From positions 1,220,382 through 1,284,381 of the forward strand of contig NZ_AFIG01000001.1 of NCBI RefSeq assembly GCF_000214595.1: a stretch of DNA of 64,000 nucleotides, given 5' to 3'. This document shows positions 1 through 10,528 of this stretch, piece by piece. The stretch comes from Methylophaga thalassica MP (GTDB lineage Bacteria; Pseudomonadota; Gammaproteobacteria; Nitrosococcales; Methylophagaceae). Made by a program: the position numbers and the translations under genes. Positions within the stretch are counted from its first letter, which is position 1. Every line of letters begins with the position of its first letter. Under the pieces are notes generated by a model that ran no database searches, was not told where the DNA came from, and saw only the letters and a program-made list of their open reading frames with translations.

Positions 1-1532
1 GACTCATTATGTTAGTGATTTATGCGGGCTTGATGACCTTAACCGCATTTCAGTTTAACCGCGTACCTACTGGCTTTATTCCAACGCAGGATCAAGGCTC
101 TTTGATTGTGGCCATTACACTGCCTGATGGCGCTTCCTTTAATGCCACGGATAAAGTGGTTCAGGCTGTTACTGATCAAATGTTGTCAGTGCCAGGTGTC
201 AAAAACGCGGTTGGCTTTACGGGTTTTTCTGGTGCGACCAGAACCATACAATCGAATGCAGCCGTCATATTTACACCTTTAGAGCCGTTTGAAGATCGCA
301 TTGCTAAAGGGATTAAATATCAAACCATCCTCAGTGATATGCGGGCTGTTGCTGCTGGCTTCAAAGAAGCCAAAGTAGCGGTATTTGAGCGTCCTCCTGT
401 ACCCGGTATTGGTAGTGCGGGTGGCTTCAAAATGATGCTGCAGGACCGTGGTGGTCGTGGCTTAAAAGTTTTAGAGCAGGCCGCTACCGATATGGCAGCC
501 GCCGCGAATAGTCCTGATAGTCCTGCCACCACAGCGGTGTATTCGTTCTTTAATACCAATAATCCTCAAATCTACCTGGATATTGATCGTAATAAAGCCG
601 AACGTCTTAACGTGCCCGTCGCTGACGTATTTGAGGCTTTAGAAGTGTTTATTGGCTCTGTCTATGTTAATGATTTCAATTATTTAGGAAGAACATTTAG
701 AGTAACAGCTCAGGCTGAAGCAGAAGATCGTTTAACGGTAGATGATGCGCTGAGAATCCGGGTCAGAAGCACCAATGGTGATATGGTGCCGTTAGGCTCT
801 TTTGCCACAGTACGGGATACGTCTGGCCCTTCGCGTGTGCCACGCTATAACTTATATCCAGCAGCGGGTGTCATGGGCAGTAGTGCTGATGGCTTTAGTA
901 GTGGTCAAACACTTGATGCGATGGAAGATTTAGCCGCCAAAATTCTGCCTGATGGCATTGGTTATGAGTGGACTGAAATAGCTTATCAGGAGAAAGCGAC
1001 CGGTGACACAGCCGCCCTTGCTTTCCTGCTGGCCGTGGTATTTGTCTTCTTATTACTGGCAGCACAGTATGAAAGTTGGGCATTGCCGTTTTCTATCATC
1101 CTGATTGTGCCGATGTGTTTGTTATCCGCTATTACCGGTGTTTATCTGGCAAAAATGGATAACAATATTCTGACGCAAATAGGCTTGGTTGTTCTGGTTG
1201 GTTTAGCCTCAAAGAATGCTATTTTGATTGTCGAGTTTGCCAGAGAATTGGAACGTCAAGGCCGGTCTGTCTGGGATGCAGCTGTTGAAGCCGCCAGATT
1301 ACGTCTGCGTCCAATCCTGATGACTTCATTTGCTTTCATTCTTGGGGTTGTGCCCATGGCCATTGCTCAAGGTGCAGGTGCTGAAATGCGACAAGCATTA
1401 GGTGTCGCTGTGTTTTCGGGCATGTTAGGGGTCACCTTCTTCGGCCTGATATTTACGCCGGTGTTTTATGTGATTTGTCGTCGGGTTGCACTTCACTTTA
1501 AGCCTGAGAAAACGACAGGAGAAACATCATGA
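1..1532 (+). CDS. RND multidrug efflux inner-membrane pump, C-terminal half (gene starts before window)
   Basis: The reading frame is open from the left edge, so the ATG at 9 is internal and about half of a ~1040-residue AcrB/MexB (HAE1) pump is missing. The visible part starts near TM7 and runs through the second porter/docking region. It contains the family-typical PTGFIPTQDQG segment. It ends with the TM8-TM12 block, including LAAQYESWALPFSIILIVP, GLASKNAILIVEFA and LRLRPILMTSFAFILGVVP. Such pumps sit in the inner membrane and use the proton gradient to export drugs or lipids through an adaptor and an outer-membrane channel. The gene overlaps the next gene by ATGA, so the two are translationally coupled. 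A second, paralogous pump lies at 19802-22987. The substrate cannot be read from sequence. Confidence 0.95.
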   Translation, partial: LIMLVIYAGLMTLTAFQFNRVPTGFIPTQDQGSLIVAITLPDGASFNATDKVVQAVTDQMLSVPGVKNAVGFTGFSGATRTIQSNAAVIFTPLEPFEDRIAKGIKYQTILSDMRAVAAGFKEAKVAVFERPPVPGIGSAGGFKMMLQDRGGRGLKVLEQAATDMAAAANSPDSPATTAVYSFFNTNNPQIYLDIDRNKAERLNVPVADVFEALEVFIGSVYVNDFNYLGRTFRVTAQAEAEDRLTVDDALRIRVRSTNGDMVPLGSFATVRDTSGPSRVPRYNLYPAAGVMGSSADGFSSGQTLDAMEDLAAKILPDGIGYEWTEIAYQEKATGDTAALAFLLAVVFVFLLLAAQYESWALPFSIILIVPMCLLSAITGVYLAKMDNNILTQIGLVVLVGLASKNAILIVEFARELERQGRSVWDAAVEAARLRLRPILMTSFAFILGVVPMAIAQGAGAEMRQALGVAVFSGMLGVTFFGLIFTPVFYVICRRVALHFKPEKTTGETS

Positions 1533-2941
1533 AAAAATTGATGCTTTGTACATTAATTAGCCTGTCCATTAGCGGCTGTGCTCAATTTCGTGATTATCAG
1601 TCCCCCACCGCGGATAGTTCAGTTGAAAGCACCCAACTGAGCGATGACAGCTACCAATTTTCTACGGCACAGCAACCGATTGCTGACTGGTGGACTTCCT
1701 TTCAGGATCCCCAACTCAGTCAATTGGTTGAAGAGGCTTTATCACATAACCTTGATGTACGTATCGCACTGGCAAACTTGCAAGCGGCTCGGGCTTTATC
1801 AAGAGCGGTTGGCTCAGATAGATACCCGACTGTTAACGCAAACGCTGGCTACAGCCGGAATTTGTATTCTGAAGAAGCACAAAACTCAACAACGCGAGCA
1901 GCGGATATTTATGAGACCGGATTTGATGCCAATTGGGAATTAGATATTTTCGGTCGTGTCAGTTACGGCATTCAATCTCAGCTTGCTCAGGAACAAGCTA
2001 TCGCTGCTGATTTACAACAAATGTATGTCAGTGTCGCTGCAGAAGTCGCCAGGCAGTACTTTGTATTGCGTGGTGCTCAATATCGGCTGGATATTGCTCA
2101 GCGCAATGCTGAGAACCAAAAAGAAACCTTTGAATTAACAGAAAAAATACTCAATGCTGGTGGCGCCAGCGCCCTGGATGTAAGTCGGGCCAGAACACAG
2201 TTAAGTCTGACTCGTTCAACTATTCCACCGCTGAGAGCGCAGATAGACTCAACTATCAACAGCCTGTCGGTTCTCACAGGGCAAGTGCCAGATGCTCTGC
2301 GTAGCAACTTGTCTCAGAGCAAAGCCTTGCCATCTTTACCACTCAGCGTGGCAGTCGGTGATGCTCAACAACTGCTAAACAGACGCCCGGATATTCGTTC
2401 AGCAGAGCGTTCACTGGCTGCCAGCGTGGCTGATTACAATCTGAGGGTGGCGGACTTATTTCCCAAGGTAAGTATTCTCGGCTCACTCGGTTTCATTTCG
2501 ACAAACCTAAGTAGCTTTGGTACATCAGCCCTCGCGGGTTCAATTGGTCCATCAATCAGTTGGCAAGTCTTTGATCGCGATCGTCTCAAAGCATACGTCG
2601 ACCAGGCTGATGCCCAAACTGATGCGGCCTTGGCACGATATGAAAAAACAGTGTTATCCGCGCTTGAAGAAATTCAATCCGCCATGAGTGACTTCTCAAA
2701 TGAAGAACAACGACGTGCCGAACTGCAACAAGCGGCTGCTTCGGCGAAGCAATCTGCCACCATGGCCAGAAATCGTTTTGATAGTGGCTATGATAATTTT
2801 CTTGATGTATTGGATGCTGAGCGTACACTGCTCGAAGCTGAAGATACGCTGGCAAACAGCGAAATTACATCAGGTCTTAATTTAGTGGCTATTTACAAAG
2901 CGTTAGGTGGTGGCTGGCAGGTAAAAGCTCAGCAGCCCTAG
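1529..2941 (+). CDS. Outer-membrane efflux lipoprotein (NodT/OprM family)
   Basis: This 470-residue protein is the TolC-like channel of the RND system begun upstream. It starts with a lipoprotein signal peptide with lipobox SISGC (Cys17). Two outer-membrane-efflux-protein repeats follow, each rich in long coiled-coil helices (for example ADLQQMYVSVAAEVARQYF and ARYEKTVLSALEEIQSAMSDF). The motif LLNRRPDIRSAERSLAA is characteristic of NodT-type factors. The start overlaps the pump stop (ATGA). A weak GC stem followed by a T-rich stretch sits just after the stop at about 2953-2990 and may terminate the operon. The protein is clearly paralogous to the factor at 18368-19789: both share the WWxxFxDPxLSxLVEqAL block. 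Confidence 0.94.
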   Translation: MKKLMLCTLISLSISGCAQFRDYQSPTADSSVESTQLSDDSYQFSTAQQPIADWWTSFQDPQLSQLVEEALSHNLDVRIALANLQAARALSRAVGSDRYPTVNANAGYSRNLYSEEAQNSTTRAADIYETGFDANWELDIFGRVSYGIQSQLAQEQAIAADLQQMYVSVAAEVARQYFVLRGAQYRLDIAQRNAENQKETFELTEKILNAGGASALDVSRARTQLSLTRSTIPPLRAQIDSTINSLSVLTGQVPDALRSNLSQSKALPSLPLSVAVGDAQQLLNRRPDIRSAERSLAASVADYNLRVADLFPKVSILGSLGFISTNLSSFGTSALAGSIGPSISWQVFDRDRLKAYVDQADAQTDAALARYEKTVLSALEEIQSAMSDFSNEEQRRAELQQAAASAKQSATMARNRFDSGYDNFLDVLDAERTLLEAEDTLANSEITSGLNLVAIYKALGGGWQVKAQQP

Positions 2942-3009
2942 TATATGTAGAACGTCGGAAACTCCGCCCTCTTCTTTTTATTTTATTTAAGTAATCTGAA
3001 TGGATAGTT

Positions 3010-3234
3010 TCAGGCGCTGTATGGTTCTACTGCTTGCTTTGCAACACACTGCTGACAAATGCAGGCTTTACCTCTGTACTTAGCGGGCACACTATCTAAC
3101 AGATTCTGGCTAAATACCCTGTCCGGCTGATGGCACCAACAATCAGCCGGATTGTCAGCCGCTGATATATTGCCACATGCATTAGGGCCACCACATAACG
3201 GGCATAAAAGAGAATCAGAGGCTTCAGCTGCCAT
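3010..3234 (-). CDS. Small cysteine-rich CWC family protein
   Basis: A 74-residue protein with paired cysteines CPLCGGPNACG, a central CWC and a distal CICQQC. This layout matches the cysteine-rich CWC family of small, presumably metal-binding proteins of unknown function. It has no signal peptide, so it should be cytoplasmic. Its start lies inside the end of the upstream GGDEF-EAL gene (11-bp overlap), which makes it the last gene of the 6310-to-3010 operon and probably translationally coupled. Two or more structural metal sites are inferred from the cysteine pairs. Nothing in the context explains its role. Confidence 0.8.
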   Translation of the reverse strand: MAAEASDSLLCPLCGGPNACGNISAADNPADCWCHQPDRVFSQNLLDSVPAKYRGKACICQQCVAKQAVEPYSA

Positions 3235-5311
3235 CTGTCACTAATTTCAACCACTCATCACGTGGCATGGGTTTGTAGAAATAATATCCCTGTATCAAAT
3301 CACAGGACTTGGCTCGTAAATAGTTAGCTTGAGACAGACTTTCAACTCCCTCAGCGACTACCGTTAATTTCATTGCCTTCGCCATATTAATCACGGTATC
3401 AACAATGGGGTATTGACCGTCTTCACTAGTGATTTGATCAATAAAGGATTTATCAATTTTTAACTCATCAAGATGTAATTGACTGATATAGCTAAGATTG
3501 GATTGTCCGGTACCAAAGTCATCAATAGCAATGCCAAAGCCTGCTGTTTTTAAGTCATGAATCACGGTAGTTAAGACTTTGATGTTTTCAGCCATTACGG
3601 ATTCGGTAATTTCAAAAATAATTTGTTTGCATGGAACAGCATGGCGCTGACATATTGCGTTAAACGTATCGACCAGAGTTGGATCCGCAAGTTGGCGAAT
3701 ACTTAAATTGACGGATATTTTTTTATCAAAGTTGGGTTGGCTTTGTCGAATGGCATTGAGCATGTCACAGACCTGATCAAGCACAAAGTAACCGATATTT
3801 ATAATAACACCGGTACTTTCAGCGACACCGATAAAGTCTAAGAGATTCAACGGCGATGGATTGGTGCTATGCCAGCGTAGTAATGCTTCGGCTGAATCTA
3901 CTTCGTTTGCGGCGTTAACTTTAGGCTGAAATACAACACTCAATGTATCGTAATTTAGTCCGGACAACATGGACTGAGCCAGTTCTGCCACTTTTATCGT
4001 ACGACTATAATTGGTGTTTTCTACAAATATTAACTCACCTGAGTTGCCTTTCAATTTACAGCTTTTAATTGCATCTTCAAGCATAGGCAGCATTGCACCA
4101 CTTTTTAAAATATCAGTGCTGAAGAAAGACATCACGCCGCTGATTGAAAGTTTATGCTCAAGTTGTTGACTGACATTCTTTAACAACATTGAAAAGGCAT
4201 GCTGGATAGCCTCTTTCGTCGCTGCATAATTGACTTTTTCTATAGGCTGGATGGATTTTATAATAAACAAGTCACCACCGACCCGGTATAGTCTCAATGG
4301 CAATTTTTCTAATAATTTCCTAAGCTCATTGGTAATATCCCTCAGCAGCTTATTACAGTGACTATGACCATAGACAGCATTGAGTTCGTTGAACCTGTCC
4401 ACATCAAGCAAACAACCTACATAACACGCCTTATTGCTTTTTTTGCCATAAGTTTTGTCTAAGTCTACTTCGAGTGCCTCTCTCGAGTAGGCCCCGGTTA
4501 ACGGATCATAAAGGGCCGCTTTCAATAAACGTGCTTGTGTTAATTTCTTTTCAAATCTATCGCGTATCACATAAAGAAAAAGATAGCCCATCTCATTTTT
4601 ATGTAATGAAATACCTACTTCAACATCGATCACTTGACCATTGTGTTTTATCAAGTCCATATGTCTGAAAATGGGTGTGAAGTCTTTTTGATCCGTTAAT
4701 TCATCCACCCTATTCTGATGTGTAAGCTGCTCTGCGGGAATAATAAGATTGATGTTTTTATCACTTAATTCTTTATAACCGAATAAGGATTTGCTGTAGT
4801 CATTTGCCAGCTTTATCTGTCCCTGTGTATCTGTAATGATGACGGCCTCAGTCAGCATACTTAACAGGTTCATAAATTGATTATTGAGTTGTTCTAATTG
4901 TGTCTGTGACTTGATTTTAACGGTATTGGTGATATGGGTTCGATTGATGAGGATAGAACAAATCTTCTTCTCCAGCAGCTGTCTATTGACTGGTTTACTG
5001 ATGAAGTCCACGGCACCAATGGACAATGATTTGAGATGATTATCAAACTCACCATGGGCCGTGACGATAATCACATTAATATGTCTCAAGCGTTCATTGT
5101 TACTAATCTCCGTTAAAACATTGAAACCGTCTATATCAGGCAAGCCAATATCTAGGAGAATAATATCCGGGACAATATCTTTTGCTGTGGCTATTGCACT
5201 CTCGCCTGAGGTGGCAACATAAATATCTCCTAAATCCTTAAGAGTCGAGGATAATTCCACAATTATGATCGGATCATCATCAACGATTAAAATTTTTCTA
5301 TCGGTGTCCAT
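3224..5311 (-). CDS. Response regulator with PAS, degenerate GGDEF and EAL domains (c-di-GMP phosphodiesterase)
   Basis: This 695-residue protein starts at the ATG at 5311, which has AAAGG about 6 nt upstream; an in-frame upstream ATG at 5350 lacks this. A receiver domain (about 1-125) has the phospho-acceptor in LLDIGLPDIDGF. A PAS domain spans about 155-260. The GGDEF domain (about 270-430) has a degenerate signature GGDLF, so cyclase activity is unlikely. The EAL domain (about 445-690) keeps AEALLRW, NLS, EITES, DDFGTG, KIDKSFI and VVAEGVES, all expected of an active phosphodiesterase. The likely role is phosphorylation-controlled c-di-GMP hydrolysis. It is cotranscribed with a receiver-GGDEF protein (5381-6310), giving a make/break pair. 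The divergent hybrid kinase at 7796 is a candidate phosphodonor (inference). Confidence 0.93.
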   Translation of the reverse strand: MDTDRKILIVDDDPIIIVELSSTLKDLGDIYVATSGESAIATAKDIVPDIILLDIGLPDIDGFNVLTEISNNERLRHINVIIVTAHGEFDNHLKSLSIGAVDFISKPVNRQLLEKKICSILINRTHITNTVKIKSQTQLEQLNNQFMNLLSMLTEAVIITDTQGQIKLANDYSKSLFGYKELSDKNINLIIPAEQLTHQNRVDELTDQKDFTPIFRHMDLIKHNGQVIDVEVGISLHKNEMGYLFLYVIRDRFEKKLTQARLLKAALYDPLTGAYSREALEVDLDKTYGKKSNKACYVGCLLDVDRFNELNAVYGHSHCNKLLRDITNELRKLLEKLPLRLYRVGGDLFIIKSIQPIEKVNYAATKEAIQHAFSMLLKNVSQQLEHKLSISGVMSFFSTDILKSGAMLPMLEDAIKSCKLKGNSGELIFVENTNYSRTIKVAELAQSMLSGLNYDTLSVVFQPKVNAANEVDSAEALLRWHSTNPSPLNLLDFIGVAESTGVIINIGYFVLDQVCDMLNAIRQSQPNFDKKISVNLSIRQLADPTLVDTFNAICQRHAVPCKQIIFEITESVMAENIKVLTTVIHDLKTAGFGIAIDDFGTGQSNLSYISQLHLDELKIDKSFIDQITSEDGQYPIVDTVINMAKAMKLTVVAEGVESLSQANYLRAKSCDLIQGYYFYKPMPRDEWLKLVTDGS

Positions 5312-5380
5312 GTTGTACCTTTTTCTCGTTATATAACGAGCTCTTATCAACAGATTTAGTCAGGCTTTACTCACTCATAT

Positions 5381-6310
5381 TTAGTCATTTTTCATTGATG
5401 CAAAAGTAGCAACTTTAAAATTATCTCTACCCGCATTTTTTACTTCGTATAACAAACTATCAGCTGTCTTAATAAATTCATTGATATCGTGATGAGTATC
5501 ATTCTGCTTAATTACAACGCAACCGAAACTCATAGTTAGATTCAGTGATACATCGTTAAGAGTATAGGGATCTGTACAGATGGCCTTTCGCATTCTTTCC
5601 AGAATCAGTTTTATTTCTTTTTCATTTGCTTCACAGTAGAGTAAAAATTCTTCCCCTCCAAATCGAGCGACCGTTTCAAAAGGTCGGAGACTGTTTCGCA
5701 AACGTTTAGACACATCGACTAAGACCCGATCTCCCATCTCATGACCGTATGTATCATTAATTTTTTTAAAAAAATCAATATCAGAAATAATAAGACAATG
5801 GCTAAGCGGTACTTCAGTGCGTGCCAGTCGGGATAGATGGGTTTTACAGGCATCAATAGCAGCACGTCTATTCAACAATCCGGTCAGTTCATCAGTATGC
5901 GCCAGTGATAACAACTTTTTTTGCAGATTAATAATGCGAGCGCCGACGCGTAGACGAGAGATAAAAATGGCACCATGAATGGGTTTTTCGATAAAGTCAT
6001 CCGCACCTACATCAAGTGCATTTTGCTCGTTCTCTCCCAGTGAATTTGAGGTGACCATGATGATATAAGGTGTAATAGTGAATTTAAGCTCTCTGATTTT
6101 TTGACAGAGTTCGAGCCCATTCATTTTGGGCATAATCCAGTCAACGACAATAATTTCTGGCGTTATTTCTTGGTTAGCAATTATCTCTAGTGCACTATAT
6201 GGATCATTCGCTACAAGTAGATTCATATTCGCTTTTTCTACAAAACTGCCCGTGGTAAGACAGTCAATTTCATTATCATCCACGACTAATACTTGCATTT
6301 TTTTATCCAT
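5381..6310 (-). CDS. Receiver-GGDEF diguanylate cyclase (PleD/WspR-like layout)
   Basis: A 309-residue cytoplasmic protein. The receiver domain (about 5-125) has the acidic pair VVDDNE and phospho-acceptor VVDWIMPKMNG. After a short helical linker comes GGDEF (about 145-300) with the intact active site RFGGEEFLLY and substrate motif DIDFFKKINDTYGHEMGD. It therefore looks catalytically competent for c-di-GMP synthesis. The usual inhibitory RxxD site reads RPFE, so product inhibition may be weak. The start is uncertain: the ATG at 6310 has no ribosome site, while an in-frame ATG at 6298 is preceded by GGAT. It is the first gene of a leftward operon with the EAL protein at 3224, and it is divergent from the binding protein/kinase pair at 6495. 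Confidence 0.92.
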   Translation of the reverse strand: MDKKMQVLVVDDNEIDCLTTGSFVEKANMNLLVANDPYSALEIIANQEITPEIIVVDWIMPKMNGLELCQKIRELKFTITPYIIMVTSNSLGENEQNALDVGADDFIEKPIHGAIFISRLRVGARIINLQKKLLSLAHTDELTGLLNRRAAIDACKTHLSRLARTEVPLSHCLIISDIDFFKKINDTYGHEMGDRVLVDVSKRLRNSLRPFETVARFGGEEFLLYCEANEKEIKLILERMRKAICTDPYTLNDVSLNLTMSFGCVVIKQNDTHHDINEFIKTADSLLYEVKNAGRDNFKVATFASMKND

Positions 6311-6494
6311 AAATATGGCTGTAGCGCTCAGTTTCTACTGCTATTACATCCTGATCAAGTCTTTGGCTTAATTTTTTGTTATTTGGTATACGATTGTTGA
6401 TAAAAAATGTTTAATTGCTCAATTAAGCAAGACTGATGTCGATACCATAAAAAATATGGCAGCTATTAATAAGCGATATATAAGGGATATCAAA

Positions 6495-7799
6495 ATGAGT
6501 AACAGAACTGCACCGTCTTCTCAGATAAATGAAACCATCTCAGATGACAGACGCTCCTTTATAAAAAAATCTGCATTACTCACTGGTTTGTCAGCCCTAT
6601 CCACTAAGGCCCCTTTTGTTTTTGCCAAAACGACTCCTACCCTTCGAGTAATGGGAACACACGTCACACTGCAAGAAGAAATTCGCCAGAAAGCAATGGC
6701 CGATTTAGGTATCAATATTGTGTTTCAACCGGGCGGTGAAGCTGAGCTCATCCAAAAAGCAACCACGCAGCCCGGCTCCTTTGACATCTACGAACAATGG
6801 ACAGACAGCATACGCCAACTCTGGCAGGCCTCAGCTATTCAACCCATCGACACTGAAAGATTGAATTACTGGAATGAAATCAATGCACTTGCTAAAACAG
6901 GAAAGGTTTCACCAGAGGCACAAATTGGTCTTGGTGATGCGCCACATAAAATTTTGAATGTGCAAGACGACGACAGTTTAGGAACAGATTTTACAGGCAA
7001 AATTAGTTTTTTACCCTATGTACATAACGTGGATTCATTTGGCTATAACACCAATAAAGTAAAAAAAGGTATTCCTTATGAAACGGAAAGCTGGTCCTGG
7101 TTACTGGATGAACAATATCAGGGAAAGGTTGCTGTTGTTAACTCGCCGACCATTGGTATCTTTGATTTAGCGCTTGCCGCTCAGAGCAAAGGATTGATTC
7201 AATTCAACGATATGAGTGACATGAGTCAAGATGAGCTCAATACCTTATTTTCTATACTGATCGATTATAAAAAGCGCCATCATTTTGCGGGTTTCTGGAA
7301 CTCTGTTCCCCAGTCTATTGATTATATGAGTCAGGGAAGAGTATCTCTGGAAAGTATGTTTTCCCCAGCGGTTTCAGCTTTAAATGGTCAAGGTATTCCC
7401 GTCACCTACGCTGCCCCCAGAGAAGGTTATCGTGCCTGGCATGGGGTAATGTGTTTATCCAGCGAATGTCAGGGGCATGTAAAAGATGCCGCTTATGACT
7501 ATATGAATTGGTGGCTGAGTGGTTGGGCTGGCGCTTTTATTGCCCGCCAGGGATATTACATATCGACCCCAGAACGCTCCAGACCGTTGTTAAGTGAAAA
7601 TGAATGGGGCTACTGGTACGATGGTAAAGAAACTACCGCACCACTTAAAGGCACTGATGGTCGTATTTCAGTGCAAGCAGGTGATATGCGCACCGGTGGT
7701 TCTTACACCAAACGACTTAGTCATATCGCCATTTGGAATACGGTTATGCCAAACTATGATTATTCTTTACAAAAATGGTACGAGTTTTTGCTGGCATGA
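6495..7799 (+). CDS. Tat-exported PotD-like solute-binding protein, probably a sensor subunit
   Basis: This 434-residue protein starts at the ATG at 6495, which has AGGGA 8 nt upstream; an earlier in-frame ATG at 6456 has none. The N-terminus has a twin-arginine motif [15 protein letters not shown] followed by a hydrophobic stretch ending near FVFA, so it should be exported folded to the periplasm. The rest fits the family-1 (spermidine/putrescine PotD-like) binding-protein fold, with segments such as [16 protein letters not shown] and AWHGVMCLS. No ABC permease or ATPase is nearby. Instead the stop overlaps the start of a hybrid histidine kinase (ATGA), so it more likely delivers ligand information to that kinase, as TorT does for TorS (analogy only). 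The ligand is unknown. Confidence 0.88.
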   Translation: MSNRTAPSSQINETISDDRRSFIKKSALLTGLSALSTKAPFVFAKTTPTLRVMGTHVTLQEEIRQKAMADLGINIVFQPGGEAELIQKATTQPGSFDIYEQWTDSIRQLWQASAIQPIDTERLNYWNEINALAKTGKVSPEAQIGLGDAPHKILNVQDDDSLGTDFTGKISFLPYVHNVDSFGYNTNKVKKGIPYETESWSWLLDEQYQGKVAVVNSPTIGIFDLALAAQSKGLIQFNDMSDMSQDELNTLFSILIDYKKRHHFAGFWNSVPQSIDYMSQGRVSLESMFSPAVSALNGQGIPVTYAAPREGYRAWHGVMCLSSECQGHVKDAAYDYMNWWLSGWAGAFIARQGYYISTPERSRPLLSENEWGYWYDGKETTAPLKGTDGRISVQAGDMRTGGSYTKRLSHIAIWNTVMPNYDYSLQKWYEFLLA

Positions 7800-10528
7800 A
7801 TAAATGGCATAAAGTCACTCTGATGAGTCAGCTATCGATACGTAAACGTGTCTTTATCGGGTTTGCCAGTCTTACACTGATTTCGTTGTTTATTGTTATT
7901 GTGAATTTATTTTCACTCACCAACGTCGAAAAATTATTTAGTGATTACACAAAGTCAATAGCTCAAACTCGTCTGATGTCTGAAGTGGAAGCAGATATCA
8001 TTGAACTTAATCGAAAAATCCTGGTGTTTCGCATCACTGATAGTCAATCTTCGATAAAAGATATTCAACTACTTCTTACAAGTTTAAAAACAAGCATTCT
8101 TGCACTGTCAAAGTCACCCGAATCCAGTCAGGAAGCTGCAAAAATTTACCCTAAATTTCTAGCATCCCTGCAAAAACTATCTGAACAAACTGCTAAATTG
8201 AATGATGAACGAATGGTGTTGAAACAATTACATACACAGTTAGATCAGAGCTTTAATAAAGTGTATGAAATGTTAGACACCATGATAAAACGACATAAAA
8301 ACACACCGGAAGTTGTTCCGCTGTATGAAATACACTCATCTATCGCTATGTCTCAAAATCAGATGATGCAGTATTTTCAGAATCGCGCTAACAGCCGCCG
8401 TTTGAACTTTATTGAGAAATTCAATCTCGTACGAACCGATATGGCGCTTTACGCTGACCTTAAAACGACGGTGGAAAAAGAGAAAAAGTTAATTAGCAAC
8501 CTTCTTATACAACTCGACACAATTAAAAACACTTTCTTTCGAACCATTCAGGCGGATCGTAATTTTATTTTTCTGGTCAATGTTGTCATTGCCGGAGAAG
8601 CCTCAGAATTAAAAAACTTATCAGTCCAGTTAAAAGACTATTCCATTAATAAACAAATGGCACTGTATGAGAATACTAACCAGAACCTTAGACTTTATGA
8701 ACTCATCGCTTTTATTGGATCTTTTTTATTAATGGTTATCGCTCTGCTGATTTCGGGCAGAGTCAGTCGTGCTATTACCGCTCCTATCTCTGCTATCAGT
8801 TCTACATTTGATGATATAAGCCATGGCCGCCAAACACCCGCTATTCCCGGAATAGATCGCCAGGATGAGATAGGGACACTCGCTCGCTCAGCTAACTTGT
8901 TTAAACAAAGTGCTGACGAGACTAAACGCTTACTGAAAGAAACAAAGGAATTAGCAGAAACATTGAGCTTGCGAGAGGTTGAACTAGAGTTATCAGCTAA
9001 ACAGGCTAATTTAGCAGCTGATGCAAAAAGTGCCTTTCTGGCCAATATGAGTCATGAAATCAGAACCCCAATGAATGGTATTTTGGGCATGATTAATCTG
9101 CTCAACGATACAAAGTTAAGCGAAAATCAACAACAATTTGCTCAAAATATAAAATCTAGCGCAGAGTCTTTGATGAGAATTATCAATGACATTCTTGATT
9201 ATTCTAAAATCGAATCTGGCAAGTTATCGATTGAACAAACCCCTTTTCGATTAGAAAAACTGATTTCCGATGTTGGTAAAGTGGTTGAACCGAATGCTCA
9301 TACCAAAGGGCTTCAATTATTATGCCCTGCTAATGCCATTGAAAACGTCCAGATCATTGCTGATTCAATTCGTCTGCGTCAGGTATTACTCAACCTGCTG
9401 TCTAACGCAATCAAGTTTACTGAAAGTGGCTCGGTAGAGCTCACTGTCACCATAAAAGCGATAAATGAGGATGAACTCAGTATTTATTTCGCGGTGACAG
9501 ATACGGGCATAGGTATTTCTGAATCTGAATTAACAAGCTTATTTGAACGCTTTAGTCAGGTCGATTCAGCATTAACCAGAAAAGCGGGCGGCACTGGACT
9601 TGGTCTCGCCATTAGTTCTGAACTCGTCAAAATGATGGGGGGGCAGCTTGAGGTTGACTCTACCGTTGGTAAAGGTACAACCTTCTATTTCACCATTGAC
9701 GTAAAAATGGAACAGCGGCCTACAGCTCGAAAACTTTCCACCCCAGACACACTGTTTTTTGCTTATACCAATAATGACAAGATGGGTTTGTATCTACAAA
9801 GCTTATTTTCTAAATGGGGAAGTGAATTACAAGTCACATCAAACTTACTGGTGATTGAAACAAAAGTGCGAGAAGAAGACGCTGATTTGGTTTTATTAGT
9901 TGATAGCGTGATGCTTAATCAAATCAATGAGAGAAAATTCAAGCAGCTAAAAGCAAAAAATATCCGAATTGTCTTGCTGTCATCATTAGCAGATGATTTT
10001 AGTCGCTCAATATTAGCCGAATTGTCAGATGAGACAGTCATCAAACCGGTATCGGCTTCTGAACTGTTTAATGCAACCCGATTATTAACCGAACAACTTA
10101 ATCAGCAAACTGAACAAGATGCGACTGTTCAGCAAATTGGTGACAGCCAATCGCAATTTTCTGCTGAGGTGCTATTGGTTGAAGATGATGACATTAATCA
10201 GATGGTAGCAAGTGGTATGCTGGCAAAATATGGCATTAATGTCGATATTGCAGAAAATGGCGAAGCAGCTCTGATGAGACTCAGAGACAAACAATATGAC
10301 ATGATATTTATGGATTGCATGATGCCGATTATGGATGGTTTTACTGCTACACAACACTTACGTGATGGTCATGCCGGTAATTTAAATCTATCTATTCCGG
10401 TGATCGCTCTAACCGCTGATGTGATGGAAGGTGTGAGAGAAAAGTGTCTTGCCGCCGGCATGTCTGACTATATAACGAAACCGATTATGCCTGATACCCT
10501 GTTAGATATACTCAAAAAATGGCTTTAA
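7796..10528 (+). CDS. Membrane hybrid sensor histidine kinase (periplasmic sensor-HAMP-HisKA-HATPase-REC)
   Basis: A 910-residue protein taken from the ATG at 7796 that overlaps the binding-protein stop; an ATG at 7823 is an alternative. TM1 is at about 20-40, then a ~270-residue helical periplasmic region, TM2 at about 310-330, HAMP, and a coiled coil. The HisKA domain has H in [15 protein letters not shown]. The ATPase domain has an N-box ([15 protein letters not shown]) and G-boxes DTGIGI and [11 protein letters not shown] degenerate receiver-like stretch follows, then a C-terminal receiver with [12 protein letters not shown] and KPI. No Hpt domain is present, so phosphotransfer to another protein is expected. 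Candidates are the divergent receiver proteins at 3224 and 5381. Its stop codon overlaps the stop of the convergent kinase at 10525. Confidence 0.93.
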   Translation: MNKWHKVTLMSQLSIRKRVFIGFASLTLISLFIVIVNLFSLTNVEKLFSDYTKSIAQTRLMSEVEADIIELNRKILVFRITDSQSSIKDIQLLLTSLKTSILALSKSPESSQEAAKIYPKFLASLQKLSEQTAKLNDERMVLKQLHTQLDQSFNKVYEMLDTMIKRHKNTPEVVPLYEIHSSIAMSQNQMMQYFQNRANSRRLNFIEKFNLVRTDMALYADLKTTVEKEKKLISNLLIQLDTIKNTFFRTIQADRNFIFLVNVVIAGEASELKNLSVQLKDYSINKQMALYENTNQNLRLYELIAFIGSFLLMVIALLISGRVSRAITAPISAISSTFDDISHGRQTPAIPGIDRQDEIGTLARSANLFKQSADETKRLLKETKELAETLSLREVELELSAKQANLAADAKSAFLANMSHEIRTPMNGILGMINLLNDTKLSENQQQFAQNIKSSAESLMRIINDILDYSKIESGKLSIEQTPFRLEKLISDVGKVVEPNAHTKGLQLLCPANAIENVQIIADSIRLRQVLLNLLSNAIKFTESGSVELTVTIKAINEDELSIYFAVTDTGIGISESELTSLFERFSQVDSALTRKAGGTGLGLAISSELVKMMGGQLEVDSTVGKGTTFYFTIDVKMEQRPTARKLSTPDTLFFAYTNNDKMGLYLQSLFSKWGSELQVTSNLLVIETKVREEDADLVLLVDSVMLNQINERKFKQLKAKNIRIVLLSSLADDFSRSILAELSDETVIKPVSASELFNATRLLTEQLNQQTEQDATVQQIGDSQSQFSAEVLLVEDDDINQMVASGMLAKYGINVDIAENGEAALMRLRDKQYDMIFMDCMMPIMDGFTATQHLRDGHAGNLNLSIPVIALTADVMEGVREKCLAAGMSDYITKPIMPDTLLDILKKWL

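Noticed and set aside
6495-7799. Naming the binding protein potD
   Set aside because: There are no polyamine transporter genes nearby and it is coupled to a kinase; only the fold family is supported.
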